This document shows positions 13,694 through 26,020 of a DNA stretch of 64,000 nucleotides, piece by piece. The position numbers were made by a program, and so were the translations under genes. The number at the start of each line of letters is the position of its first letter. Positions within the stretch are counted from its first letter, which is position 1. The DNA is taken from NCBI GenBank assembly GCA_022113835.1, contig JAILWY010000006.1, positions 2,604,001 through 2,668,000 of the forward strand, given 5' to 3'. Under the pieces are notes generated by a model, which worked only from the letters and a program-made list of their open reading frames with translations, did not search any database and had not been told where the DNA came from. The stretch is from Atopsyche davidsoni (Eukaryota; Arthropoda; Insecta; Trichoptera; Hydrobiosidae).

Positions 13694-15400
13694 CTGAAAA
13701 ATTTAAATAAAGTTCACTAATCGAGAAATTCACTGTGGTCTTTGTTAATGTTCTGAACACTTCACAACTATAGCTCGTTGTTAATTCGCGCTCGCGGATG
13801 GCTTCAATAAAATCAGGTTGTAAACTGAAAATATCAAATAACTTAACGTCCGACGTCGATTATTCAAACGCAGGCTCTGTCACAGGAAATGTTGTTTTAC
13901 ACAGGTTTTCATTTTAATTTTATATATACACACTCAGAGAGTGTTATATAAATCTTCAGTTTAAAGATGATAATACTGTTAAAACTTCAGTGTGTCATAC
14001 GTATTTTATTTATATTTCATTATAATAGTGAATTGAAAACTTACAATAAATCTATTTTGTTTTATTATTATAAGCCACTTATGATCAAAAACACATTTTT
14101 TTATGATAAAATGCAAATCTGATTTTGAGATCTCACAGTCCGAAATATTTTAAGTATTTTGTGGTAAATTGAATACAGTGAAAGTGCAGTCTCATTGCAG
14201 CTCATAAGCCTTAAAATATTTACTACCCTCATACAATTTTGTTTGTAATAACGAAAACAGCATATGTCATATAAATATTTCTTTAAAACTATAAAAGCTC
14301 TTGCTTCAATAAAGACATACATGATTTATTAAGATATTAACATAGCGCAGATAGCCAAGAAAGCGTATCATTTAATTCCATATTAAATGATAAAAACACA
14401 TTTAGAAATAAATACTCATTAAACACATTAGGTATAGCTACAAAAATTAACAACATGCGAAGCCTTCGTTGAGTGTAAATCTAAAGCGGTGTAATATAAA
14501 GCAGCGTGTATTCGAGACCTCTCTTTGGAACAGTCTGGACAAATACTTCTCTGCTCAGTTCCGTCTGCTGTAAAGAGGAAACATACAAATGATTAAGGGT
14601 CGGTCCACCGCGCGGGGAGGGCAGCGGGCAAGGACACACGGGGGCACACTGAAGGGGCTTCTGTGCTCCTCCTCCATCATCCAAGACACGTTGCGAGTGG
14701 CTCAGCTGATCATGCTCAAGTCGAGATGGCATAAACGGTCATTTGAATTTAAATAAAACATACTTGTCAACCAGAAAAAACCTTTAAAAAAAAGTAGTTC
14801 GGTAAAAACACTTTTAACCTTCTGTTGTAAAACAAGTCATTGTGTACTTTTTATAGTTAAACTTTAAATAATATCCTCAAAACTATCAATATACGTTGAC
14901 CATTACATAAAAAAATACATGATTGTTTTTTCTCATGTACGCGAACGCAATTAAAGTAGCTTAATTCATAAAAGTAACCAGCATTTTTTCAGGAGCGTTA
15001 AGCGACTCCAATAAATCTGCCATCGAATACAACTCTATTTTTTTTTTACTAATTTAATGGGTAGTTAGATATAGATTGTATATTGCTTTATTTTATTTAC
15101 TTTTATTTGCATTTGTTTCAATTCAGTTGATATTTCACGCCATCTTTGCATAATTCAGATTATATAACTCGCAACCTATCTTAAATATAAATACAACATC
15201 TATGATATTAGATAATAGTTGTGTTTGAACTTCACGGTGTTAACACGTCATATTCAACATTAAATTAATAAAAAAAAATCTTTCACCAGTCCTTGTATTA
15301 TCTCTCAAACAAATTCGTTTAATAATATTGTATCGATATTAAGTATATTAAATAGGATATGTATATTATTGTATAGACAAGAGTCATGAAATGCAGTTAC
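13694..15400 (-). other. Intron 3 of the proline-rich gene
   Basis: Bounded by a GTAACT donor (15400) and a TTTTTCAG acceptor (13694). It contains an alternative 3' exon candidate starting at 14567; no other coding sequence is seen. Confidence 0.75.
14555..14567 (-). CDS. Possible alternative terminal exon (short tail)
   Basis: A strong minus-strand acceptor, TTTCCTCTTTACAG with a long pyrimidine run, ends at 14568, followed by CAG (a NAGNAG arrangement). Joined to the donor at 15400 it would add only Ser-Arg-Arg-Asn before a TGA at 14557-14555. A different frame of the same stretch stays open to 14481 (REVFVQTVPKRGLEY...), which could be used with the weaker CAG acceptor eleven bases further on. 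Either use would remove the QSRAFRVLQ tail. This is inference from splice-site quality alone. Confidence 0.3.
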
Positions 15401-17499
15401 CTGGGAGTTGTCGCGACAGGACTCGAGGGTTCCATTTGGATGGGGATGATCCTAGTCCTTGGTTGATGGGGCGTTTGTGGTTGTTGAGGCTGATTCTGAG
15501 GTTGTTGATACTGTTCTTGCGCTGCTGGGCTATGACTGTTAGAGTCCACCCTCACCAGGTGTGGTTGAACGATCCTCATAACGTGCTGAGGAGTCTGGTT
15601 GGGTCCCGCCGGTGGCAGCCCTTGCTGCCCTGGTTGTCCTTGCTTATTCATGTCTATGATGATGCGTAACTGTGGCTGCTGCTGCCCTCGGTTGTGAGCC
15701 CCTTGCTGGTTCATTCTCATCTGGTTTTGTCCGGGGCCTGAATTTACTCGAACTTCCCTTGCTTCTATTTGCATGGGAATCACCCTACCTGGTGGTTCGT
15801 TTGCATCCACATGCTGAATGATCTGTTCTGGCATGCATGGAGAAGGTGGCATCTTGTGTCCGCGCGGCAAAGTCTCGCTTCCTCTGTTATTCTGCACCCA
15901 TGGAGGCTGCGGACTTTCTTGCGCTTGGTTGTCTCTAGGGAGGCTCTGTCTATTGTCGAAAGGCCTGCCTTGAGGCTGCGCTGATCCAGGCGTTTCAGGT
16001 TGTTCAAAGCTCATCTCTCTGGGCATACTCTTCCTTCCTTCTGCGGATCTCTGGCACCAAGGCGGAGGAGGTGTAGACTTGTTCACTATATTGTTGTTTC
16101 GAGCCCATGGAAGGTTATCTTTTGTATTATTTAACAGAACGGGGAAAACAGGTTCTTGACTTTGGCCTGGTGTTTGCGGCTCGCTGCCAGGTTTCTGTTT
16201 TCTCGGTGTCACAGGAATAGTCATATGAGTCTGATATCTCACTTCAGGGTCTATACCATCAGGACAGAACTGCTCAGAGTTCTGCCTGAGGGGACTCGGG
16301 CTTTGGACATAATTTTGACTCGGCGACTGTTGAGGAGATCCTCGTACTTGCTGAACGGGACTCATCGGCTGGTGAGCTTGCTGCCTCCAGGGGGCCGCGT
16401 TCTGCTGGTATTCCTCAGGGTGCGCCACATTATTGTACATGGCTTGCGGACTGCGCTGAGGCTCCACGTATGGCGATGAATTTGGACTTCTCATTGATTG
16501 TGAATGCGCCAGTGGACTCATAGGCTGGGTTGGAGAGCGCTGAGCTTCCATCGGTGAATTTCTATATTGGATATTATTCGGAGATTGCAAAGGAGAATTT
16601 CTCATATCTTGAGCCATTGGAGAATTATTCGAAGACACTTGTCTCCACGGGCTAGCACTGCTAGAAACGGGAGTAGCAGATTTTGGACTTATTTGAGATT
16701 CAATGGCGGGAGATGAAACTGGCATGCCGTTTTCAGAAGGGAAAGGTGATTCTTTACCCCAAGGAGATGGGCTATGGTTAAACTGTGAATCCTGACGTTG
16801 CAACATGTTTTTGGTTGGAGTTTGAGCTGATTGCGGAGTATGCGGAGATTGAACTTGAGGAGAAGTGTTGTTGCTATATTGCTGCGGGCTGTTTGGATAC
16901 TTTGGTTCGGGTTTCCAGATTGGGCTAGTAGAAGCTGATTTGTTGACCTGCGGAGAGTATGGAGACTGCGGGGCAGGTGAAAAAGGCTGGGCAGGCTGGG
17001 GAGAGAACTGCTGCGGAGGCATTCTTGGAGGAGGTTGCCTCATTTGATTTGGGGTTGGAGAGTTGCCTACAAACTTAGGAACGTGTCCCTGAGACTCTCT
17101 ATCGGATTGTTCTGATTCCCAATGGTAGGGACTGTGCGTTTTCCTAAGCATACCGATTGGGTTTTCCGGTATGACAATTTCTGGGCGCACTCCATCCTCG
17201 ATTGGTTTGTTGGGTTTATTGATGCTGATAACAAGAGGGGGTGGTGGAGGGGGTGCCATAGGTGGAGGCGGTGGTGGAGGAGGTCCTCCTCCATTGTAAC
17301 TGGGTTTTTGGAAGTATGCTGGATTTTCGCTATCCTCTTGTTGCTGCTGCTGCCTGTTTAGACGCCGGGCCATACTTGGAGTCCGGATCTGGGAGAGATC
17401 CAGGCCACCGGGTGTGTAAGTGAACGGTTTCTTGTCTTTGGTCATCATGGCGTTCTGTACACACGCTGGTGGCTCTGCGCCGCATCGATTTTGGAAGTT
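15401..17499 (-). CDS. Proline/glutamine-rich scaffold-like protein, main exon
   Basis: This 2,099-nt exon encodes residues 32-731 of a predicted 776-residue protein. A TCATTTCAG acceptor lies at 17500 and a CAG|GTAACT donor at 15400; reading straight through the donor gives a TAA at once. Visible features: a conserved-looking block PFTYTPGGLDLSQI (about residues 56-69) followed by basic residues (MARRLNR) and a Q5 run; a polyproline stretch at about 104-119 that could bind EVH1, SH3 or profilin; then a long S/P/Q/N-rich, probably disordered region with many S-P sites (candidate proline-directed phosphorylation) and at least six P-W motifs (SPW, APW, LPW, PPW). Near the end, IPMQIE and IPIQME segments lie between Q-rich repeats. 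No PDZ, LIM, coiled coil, signal peptide or membrane segment is seen. The composition and tail motif fit a cytoskeletal scaffold, perhaps muscle Z-disc related, but I cannot name the orthologue with confidence. Confidence 0.85.
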
Positions 17500-17626
17500 C
17501 TGAAATGAGAACGAGATTTCTTTACTACCTACATTGCAGTGTGTACATGTATAAAATAAAAATCTGGATATTTATAATTATATTGTAGTATGTTTACACC
17601 ACGTGCACACGTTTACTGTTTCTTAC

Positions 17627-17705
17627 CTCTCCATGATTGTTTTTGAAGCTTGGAATACGTCCTGAGTGCAACATCATGGGCGGAGGAGGGGGCGGTCCTC
17701 CTTGA
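17627..17705 (-). CDS. Proline-rich protein, second coding exon
   Basis: A 79-nt exon flanked by a CTTATTTTTCAG acceptor (ends 17706) and a GAG|GTAAGA donor (starts 17626). One base completes a split Ser codon from the first exon, then 26 codons follow: QGGPPPPPPMMLHSGRIPSF and on to NNHGE. It joins in phase 0 to 17499. The double Met after the proline run could serve as start for a transcript that begins inside intron 1. The run of six prolines repeats the theme of the longer polyproline stretch in the next exon. Confidence 0.8.
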
Positions 17706-18818
17706 CTGAAAAATAAGAAATAATATTTTTAATACTGAATATTTTTTTAAAATTAATTGACTGAACCTCATTTTAGAGGACGGTTAAATTAAAGATGTTA
17801 TATTTAGCATATTGATTTTAAATCTATGCATGGAAAATAGAAAAGGAAAGCCCTCCGTCATTTAATCAAGTGAATAATATTCGAGATTTTGTCTTGATAT
17901 TTAATAAAATACTTCAACAAACGATTTATTTTCGAGGGATAATCGAACAAGAACGTCAAAACAAAATCTTTCAAGCCGTACACAACACAATGCGTCACCA
18001 TTTCCTATAGAAAATAAAAACGTATTGAAAATCGCTTGAATCGGCCGAACAGAGAATATTTTGTCTTTTCGAGAGAAGAATATAAATCAAAGAAACTCAT
18101 ATTTTTCCATAGCAATAAATAACACTAGTTTTGAGTCAAATTTACAGAAGATTTATTGCGAATTTCAAATCACATAAATCATGTTTTATTTGCGATATAT
18201 ATACCTTAAAAATACGTAACCACAAATAAATATCTTACTCTCGTTTACAGTATTATTTTCACATTAAAAAATTTGCTTAAAAAAATTCATTACATGTGAA
18301 ATTATCAGTGTTTGAGATTTATAATGATTGAATAAATAACGGAATAACACTAATAGCGCAATATTTATACGATGATAATTTACTTTTACTATTCGCAATT
18401 TTTTAGCTTCAATAGATACAACTGTACGTAGACTTGATAGTAACTATGACACTGTTGTGTTATTAAGCTTGTTTTCAATATTTATTGTGCACGACTTCTG
18501 TTGGTTGGTATATTACATTAAATTGATCGGTCAATTGAGATCCCGCCGAGCTTCGAGCAGGCGCACGCCTCGCGTATCGCGATTCCGCGGATGCGATAAA
18601 AACTGAAGGAAAGCTTGCATCCGTGCAGTCTCCGGCACCAAGATCAGGCGGGTATAGGTCATGCGCCGAAAATACCCGAATTGCGAGAATGTTTACATCG
18701 GAATTCCTCGGGTCTTACTCAGCAGGGCCGGCGGGGGCGGCGGAACCCGCTGCCAAGACCAGCCAGACCGTCGGTCTCGGGTCGTCTTGTATTGTTGCAA
18801 CTTGCTTTCTCGGTGTCG

Positions 18819-18832
18819 CTAGAACGTTCTAG
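18819..18832. promoter_or_regulatory. Perfect 14-bp palindrome resembling a heat-shock element
   Basis: CTAGAACGTTCTAG is self-complementary and contains GAAnnTTC, the inverted pair of a heat-shock factor site. The following bases (TTCTAGAT) give a near third pentamer. The same word is kept in the second repeat unit at 19195-19208. Function is inferred from sequence only. Confidence 0.4.
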
Positions 18833-19194
18833 ATGTGCTACGTCCCGGGATCTTTTCAAAAACGTGGCCCGTTTCGCTACCGGCCGGCGCCGCGCGCCCT
18901 CTCGGCGGCCCGGATGCCTGCGCCGCGTACTCGGAACGCTTTTCAAACACTTTCGAAAGTGTGGTACGTTGGCATGTTTTTGGGACGGAAAATTATTTCT
19001 GTTTTTTTTTGTTACTTCTTTTTCGATTGCCTCTCCTCAGAGGAGGTTGGCAACATTTCACTGAGCATATATTTAGGCTTCATGGTTTTTTTAGGGAGAA
19101 TAGTGCAGTCCTCGGGCGAGACCCTCTGCCTAGCCCAGCCAGACCGTCGAACTCGGGTCGTCTGGTATTGTTGAAGCTTGCTTTCTCGGTGTCG

Positions 19195-19208
19195 CTAGAA
19201 CGTTCTAG
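19195..19208. promoter_or_regulatory. Second copy of the HSE-like palindrome
   Basis: Identical CTAGAACGTTCTAG within the second unit of the duplicated repeat, with the same flanks (GTCG before, ATGTGC after). Conservation may simply reflect recent duplication. Confidence 0.4.
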
Positions 19209-22037
19209 ATGTGCAAGTCTTTGGCATGTTTTTTCGATGGAAAATGATTTTGTTTTTTTCAAGATGACTTTCATTAACTTCTTCGGGTGCCTCTCCTCAG
19301 AGAAGGTTGGCGAACATTTCACTAAGCATATATTTATGATGAATTCGTGGTTTTCTTAGGAATAATAGTGTTGTGGATCTCTAGGTCCTTCTACGCTGCA
19401 GTTTTATATTCGTTCATTATACGTAGTAAAATATAATAAATAGTACATTTATCAATAAATACCAGAAAAATTAATTTATTTTCTTGTGAAAGTGGTTATT
19501 GATAAAATGCATTATTAATTCATTATGAATTTAGTAACTATAATTGAACAGATTTAAAAAATATAACTACGTATTTAAGTTTTGCTTTATAAATGGATAA
19601 TCAAAGGTGAATTATGTATTGTCAATTTATAAAAAAATATATAAATTATTGAGGTTCAACGAACGATATTTTGAGCATTTGATGTTTTATTTTAATATAT
19701 TATAAACAATCCAAAATTCATACTGCATTATATACATAATCAATCTGTGATTTGCCGAAATAGCAGTTATTTTATATTATTGCTCATCCGCTTAGCCTAT
19801 TAACGTCAAAATGTTTGCGATTCCGCTTTTATTAAGGAAGTTTCCTCACTAAACGAGGATAATATCAGACTAATCTATTTTAAATCAAAATTCCTTGCCT
19901 CAATCAATTGTGAGGTGGATCTGCCAGTCTTGGAATTTTTATAAAAACCTCATAAAAGTGATTCACAAACTACATTCTGAGTCACAAAAATCACCTGTGA
20001 AATTCACAAAGGAATTTGTGTCAAGGTTTTTGTTAATGAAGTCCATAAATGTATTTAATTTTAATTAAAATATTTTTTATTGTCGAGAATCTAATAAAAT
20101 AGATTTCGCTTTGTATTCCAATCAACTGACTCACAGGTGTGTTAGGATATTGCTGACATATTGATTCCATTCCACCAATGGTCTTTAGAATAAATTGTTC
20201 GATCAAAAACTGGCATTTATTAAAAAGATATGAAAAAAATGTTAAAATAGATATTATTCATGTTTTTGGCATATTAAAATGTCTTATATAAGTCCTTAAT
20301 TTTTGAATAAATAAATCACAAACTCAATATTTAAAAACGTAGTTCTTGGAAGATATTGCGTAGGCAAGAATTTAATTTGTGAATTTTGTTTACATATTTT
20401 GTTTGATCTTTTTTTATGTTTCCGACAAAAAAATTATGCATAAATAATCATATTTTAAAACCTTACATGCTGAAAAACTCTTTTTGAATTTGTGAAAAAA
20501 ATAGCTTTACCAGTTAATTTGAGAATTGTTTTTGGGGCTTTAAATCCATTAAAATTTAATCAAGTATTATTTATTTTTTAACGTTTTTAGATTATTTACT
20601 GCAAAAGAAAGATCCGTAATCAATTTTAAAAATAATGAATCACAAACTTAACAGTTTTTTATAGTCACTATTATACGCTGATCGTACGACCCTGAACAGT
20701 ATCAGAATCTGAAAAAAGTCAATAAATCAGAGATTATTTACGCCGAAGAAGATTTATTCTCCAAATTTATTATTTTTTTGATCTTGGCGACAGTTGATAT
20801 CATTTGAAAAAAATCATTATTTTACCCATATTTTAAAATTGGTAAAATAAGTAAACGACTTTGTTGTTTTGTATTTATTTTTAGTAATATATAATTAATT
20901 TGGTTATAAATTAAGTAGAAGAAAGTTTAAATCTCAATTTAATCTCAACAAAAAAATCGAAGGGTATATTCATATTTACATTAGTTACTTTACTAAGTTT
21001 GCTTAAATAATAAATATAAATAGAAAAAATTCTCAAATTTCTTTAAGTGATTACATTGAATGTGATAAATCTATTTATTGATCTATAAATAATTGAACAG
21101 TGATTGGGTATTAATATCAGAAACAAAAATCAAAGTCGACAATCTGCCGTAAACAGCGTGAGTCCGGAGGATGACGTGACACGTGTTTCAGGCCCATACA
21201 TCACAGCGAATATTTCATTTATTTTTCGATCTCGCGTGTAGGGACTGATCGAAAATACATTTATTCCCGTATTTATCAGGCATTTATATGTGTCAGGATT
21301 CGATACGGGAAATGAACAGCCAGAACTAGACAGGCGAGCGGTATTGGCGATCGTATAGCACAACTTTTGTATGAGGATTTGATGTGATGTGGTTATTCAA
21401 GAGCACAGGGATTATACTCCCAACGGATAGCAAAATAAACTTTAATGAAGATACGTCGTTTAATATAACAGGCGTGATAGTGAATAAATAATGAAATATG
21501 TGGGAGATGCGTTTTTCCTAATGCACCACTAAATGTGGAGAAATCAAAATGTTCAGGTATAAAAAAGATTAAGACTAGGCTCAGACTGCTGTTCATGTTC
21601 AACGAGCGAAATCGTTTCAAATCTGTTATTTTTAAAATTATTCATAATTATACACATACTTGAATGTAACATCGTTAAAATAAAAATTAATTATTTCCAA
21701 ATAATATTCCGAAAGCTCGCTATTCCGCCTACGTTGATTTACTTAGATTTACACAGGTATGATTTTCGTATATTAAATTAAATATTATTAAAATATTTTT
21801 AATGGGTTTAACTTATCAATATTAATTCAGATTTTGAAATTTTTTAATTATATATCCGTCGTTTATGCTCAAATCTTTGAACTCCAGCAAGATACACGGC
21901 CATCAGCAGGAGTGGTCCATCATCTAGAAATTTCGATATCCGTGAGGGAGCGCCTTCCATTAATCACTTAGCCCCCGTAATTGACAATGTCGCCCCTCCG
22001 TCCCCATTTGCATCCATGGTGACCATTACCGGGAGGA

Positions 22038-22092
22038 CCTGGCGTGGTGGTCGGGCTGATACATCCATCAAAGTCCGCTCTGGACACCATGC
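22038..22092 (+). repeat. Dispersed repeat fragment shared with 7.67 kb
   Basis: GGCGTGGTGG, CGGGCTGATAC and ATCCATCAAAGTCC match the block at 7667-7726 in order and spacing. The surroundings (21890-22160) are GC-richer than average and may all be part of one decayed element. Confidence 0.5.
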
Positions 22093-25000
22093 GCCGGGAA
22101 ACTCAGTCCGTGGGTATTGTCTTCGGGCTGAGATTAGTATTACCGTAACTTCGGAATCCCTCCAGCATAACTTAAATTGACAACAATATAAATAATGTTC
22201 CCAAGACTGATTATTAATATTTATTTGATAAATCCGCCTTTTTCAGTCACACAGGTATATTGTGTAAACAATATATAGGCAATGGATTCACACGTTATAA
22301 GGACGAGAAAAATTATCGATATTTTTTAATAATAAAATATTTTTAAACTCAAAAAACATCTTCTTGTATCGGAGAAACACAGTCTATTTTATATGGTTAA
22401 ATCTTAGGCATTATTCTATTATGTCTTCAATTTAAAAATGTATTGGTCAAAAAATAAATTTTATAAAAGCAATTAGTGGTATACTGTAGTAAACGTTTAA
22501 AAAAAATACATTTTTGAATGTTTAAAAATAGCTCAGATATAAAAAGTATACTGCGGATTAATTGCACGTAAAAATAAAAATAACGGCCAATTACATTTCG
22601 TAGTAAAAATATTACTACAGCTTTAGAGAATAATAATGACGATAACAAAAAAGGTAATCCTCGATTTTTTCATATTCTGCTGCGGCCAGTTCGGAATAAA
22701 AAAGTTTTCATGTTTATTTATTGTACAGGAACATCTGGAGAATCATCCTCTCATACTTGTTATAAAAAATGTTACGACGCTGTATATATTTTTAACTTTT
22801 ATTTAAGCACAATCGTTTTTAATACTTAGTTTTATATTCAAGTTTATATATTAACTCAGCGTAGTTGCAATCCCATGAACAATTATGTGTGGTCTGGTTA
22901 AATTTGTATATTCAACTATGGTGATTTCTTTATTGTATGTCGTGGCAGTTAATTATAAGCTTATACAACTGTGAATAAACAAAGCTTTTTTCAAGAAGTA
23001 ATATTTTTTTATCACCGAAATGTTGATTTACATAGACAATGTGTTTTGAGTTAAATAACAAAATAAAGTTTATTATTCAAAAAAAGGTTTATTTGAGTGT
23101 GGTTTTGAATGAAATGAATAATTTATTGCGGCATTTATATATGTCTAATAAATTATGAACTGGTAAAAATATTGATTTTTTTTATATGTTTACTGCTATG
23201 CTTTGTATTGAAGTGCAGTACTGATGTATATGTGCTTCTTGTGGATATAGAATATAATCTTATAATATTTCGGGCTGTAGACGGCGGAGTGTTTCAAGCA
23301 GCCCATAACTAGAGCACAGTTAATAAATCATCACGCATTCAAAGTTAATTTTAATAAAAAAAAGACGGCAGAGGCAATAGAAAAAGTTAGCTTGTTTGCG
23401 ACCCTCGCAGTGCGGAGGAGGAGCGGCACTCGGCGGTGATACTCCTCGTGTTTAAACATTCATAACAGCATTAGGTAATAAAAGCGGCCCGTGAGTTATG
23501 GGCCAGGTAATAAGCGATCCATCCGAGCACCTGCCTTTCTAATTAAAGAGCTAGACAGAGAACGCCTCCGCGGAAGGGAGACGGGTAATATCTGTCGGGA
23601 TCGCCGGCTTTTAATTTCGTTTTTAAAATAGTCTCTTCCAGACGTTTTGGCTTGGACTTGTGATTGTGTCTTCTGTAAAAAGACACAACAGAATAATGAC
23701 GTCTTTCTAGAAAATGCGCAGTAGAATGACTGGACGAGTGTTTGGTTACACTTGTACAAAGTATTTGTTCAATTAAAACAGTTTTGTTATTTGATTTTTG
23801 ATCAATTTATAAAAATTGTTATTATAAAATATTAGCAACAACAATTTTAATTAGTAATTATAGTTTACTTTGATTGTTTAAGGTTAAGACAAAATACAAT
23901 AAGGGTGTATTTAATATGATAATCATTTTGTAACCTTGTAGGTTGCTTCTACTCGTATTTTCTTATCTCAATGATTTCACTTTGCAAATTGGTGCAAAGT
24001 TGATTACTCATTAAAAAAATAAGTTTGAGGCAATCAGTAGACGTTGTGTGATTTATTAAAGCCTCAATGTTATAAAAGCTTCGTTATAAAAATAATATAT
24101 AGCTTAACTTAAATGATTCGACAAATTGACCTTGATTTGATTAATATCGAAAGGTTGGTTTTGTATAATTATTTCTGATAATCCTTAACCAAAGCCTTCC
24201 TAGAAATATGAAGGTATTTATTATCAGCAGCTTCATAGTCGCGACGACGGAAATCTGTAATCAAATCGAATGTGGCGGTCTGTAACTATTTCAGTACATC
24301 CTGTTTGGCCAGCTCGCACAATCTGATATGAAATTCATACCGTCAAATTATCCAACAACCTTACTCGAAGCTTAGCTATGAGTAGAATGTGCACAGCTTA
24401 CAATCATTGGAGCTAGCATGCTAACTAACAACGATAAAAAAAATTAATTTGTTTATTTATAATAAATTATTACATCATTAAATTGAACAAAGTCTTTATC
24501 TAGACTAAGAATATCACTTTAAAAAATTAACATTAAGCCAACAACAATATTTATTTTGTCGTATAAAACAACAATCTTCAAATAACATTTGTTATCTATT
24601 TATCAACCATATTTACGAAATTCACACATCCATTCATTATTTAAATTTGTGTTTTTTGTAAACATTTTTGAGTAAGTACATTATTATTCTGTGAAGATTT
24701 TAAAATATGATCTTTTGGACGTTCAAATAACTATTGTTTAATGTCGAGAAATATTTTGAAAAGAGATCAACTGTGATACATAGATAATTGCAACCTTTAA
24801 TATTATTAATAAAGAAGGATAAACAATTTATTAAAAATCTGAATTATACAACCGAAAAACTTTGTTTTTTTCAGTATATACTAATATCACAATTGACTTC
24901 AATCGGTCGGAGCTTCTAAATAATCACCAGAAACCTTACCCTAAAAAAAAACTTCCTATTAATCATTAAATGCTGTTATTTATATGTTAATAATATTTTA

Positions 25001-25639
25001 CGCCTTAAAATTAGGTGGAATTTAAATCAGCCAATTTTGAGATAAAACAATGCATTCAAAATTGTGAATCATAATGTTTGGGCTTTGTATAATTTAATTT
25101 TGGTAGAGCTGGCACTCGTCTGCGCATTCTCTCAATGGATGAAAGTAGAAAGCAACTCGTTAAGGTAGAAAGGAAGTGTTCTGGAGTGTTACTTGAGCAA
25201 ATCCATCAGCACGTCTGCTCACGACAAGTTTATAAACAATTTCGTAGTTTCATATAACGCGCGTGAAACTAGAATTCTCGTAACATCGTTACATCTCAGT
25301 ACAGCTGTTTTTAATAGCATATTAATTTTCAATCAAATTATTAATTTTTCTGCTCTCAGAAGTAGGAAATTCAGTTTAATAGTTAATTCTGATTTTTGTT
25401 AGGAATTTTTTTTAAAGGTTATGCATTTATTAATTTTCCATATCTGTATAAATCCCTTAAGTATGAGAACACCACAATTGATAAAAAAGTAACTAAGAAA
25501 GTACTGATATAATTGAAAAATATTAAAAGTGCATGATTATGTTATTATTAAATTAAAAAAGAGACTATACATTAATGTTGATTTAAAAATTTAAGTAATA
25601 TTGAATAAAATTTTAAGCTTATCTACTTGTGTTCATACG

Positions 25640-26020
25640 GCAGTATCTATGTGACAGTGAATGTCATGCTTTTAAATCTATCGCGGATGGATGGTTTAAG
25701 TCTACCTGCGAAGTACGATACCATCTCCTGGGATCGAACCTGGGTGAAGCCTCCTTTAATCAAGGCGAGTAGAGCCTTAACAAGCAAGTGCAGCTGGGTG
25801 CAGTCTCGGTGCAGTCTCGGTGCAGTCTCGGCGTGCTTGTAATTATTATGCAGATTATATTCGCAGGAGCTAGGACTCCAGATTGCAGCTGCAGCCGACG
25901 CGGCCACGTGCCTCCATATTGCATCCCAAATTATCCGCCATGTTGTGTTCCCATAACAACAAACTGCAGCGAATTTACGAACAATGACGTATTTTCGTAA
26001 CGCGCGCGACTGCAGGCTTG
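25640..26020. promoter_or_regulatory. GC-richer island in intron 1
   Basis: Contains a CACGTG E-box (about 25903), a TGACGTA CRE-like word near 25985, GCGCGCG and a CCGCCATGTTG word like the one around the gene's own start at 34811-34820 (the core GCCAT is the YY1/Pho recognition core). On the minus strand that word begins an ATGGCGGAT start that runs for 23 codons only and has no good donor. It could be an enhancer or internal promoter. Confidence 0.3.
25798..25830 (+). repeat. 11-bp minisatellite, three perfect copies
   Basis: GTGCAGTCTCG is repeated three times head to tail without mismatch at the edge of a GC-richer island. Confidence 0.9.

Larger units (their letters stand above)
18737..19375 (+). 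repeat. Two-copy direct repeat with GC-rich insert
   Basis: Unit 1 (about 18737-19112) and unit 2 (about 19113-19375) share, in order: CCAGCCAGACCGTCG, CTCGGGTCGTC, CTTGCTTTCTCGGTGTCGCT, a palindrome, GGCATGTTTTT, GCCTCTCCTCAGAGGAGG and a GCATATATTTA end. Unit 1 carries an extra block of about 110 bp of GC-rich DNA at about 18841-18955. The GCCTCTCCTCAG core also occurs at 54684-54720, so this belongs to a dispersed family. Open frames through it on both strands are overlapping and composition-driven. I read it as a mobile or satellite-like element, class unknown. Confidence 0.8.

Noticed and set aside
15391..17361. Plus-strand and other-frame open stretches over the main proline-rich exon
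   Set aside because: They are antisense or out-of-frame shadows of a long, compositionally biased real exon and show no recognisable protein features.
18615..19359. Several overlapping open frames of 69-174 codons
   Set aside because: They lie in a GC-richer duplicated repeat, overlap in several frames and strands, and translate to arginine/serine-rich or phenylalanine-rich text without a domain.
25715..25800. Possible second tRNA or SINE head from a GGTTCGATCCC word (minus strand)
   Set aside because: A B-box-like word exists but no acceptor stem, D arm or anticodon arm can be folded around it.
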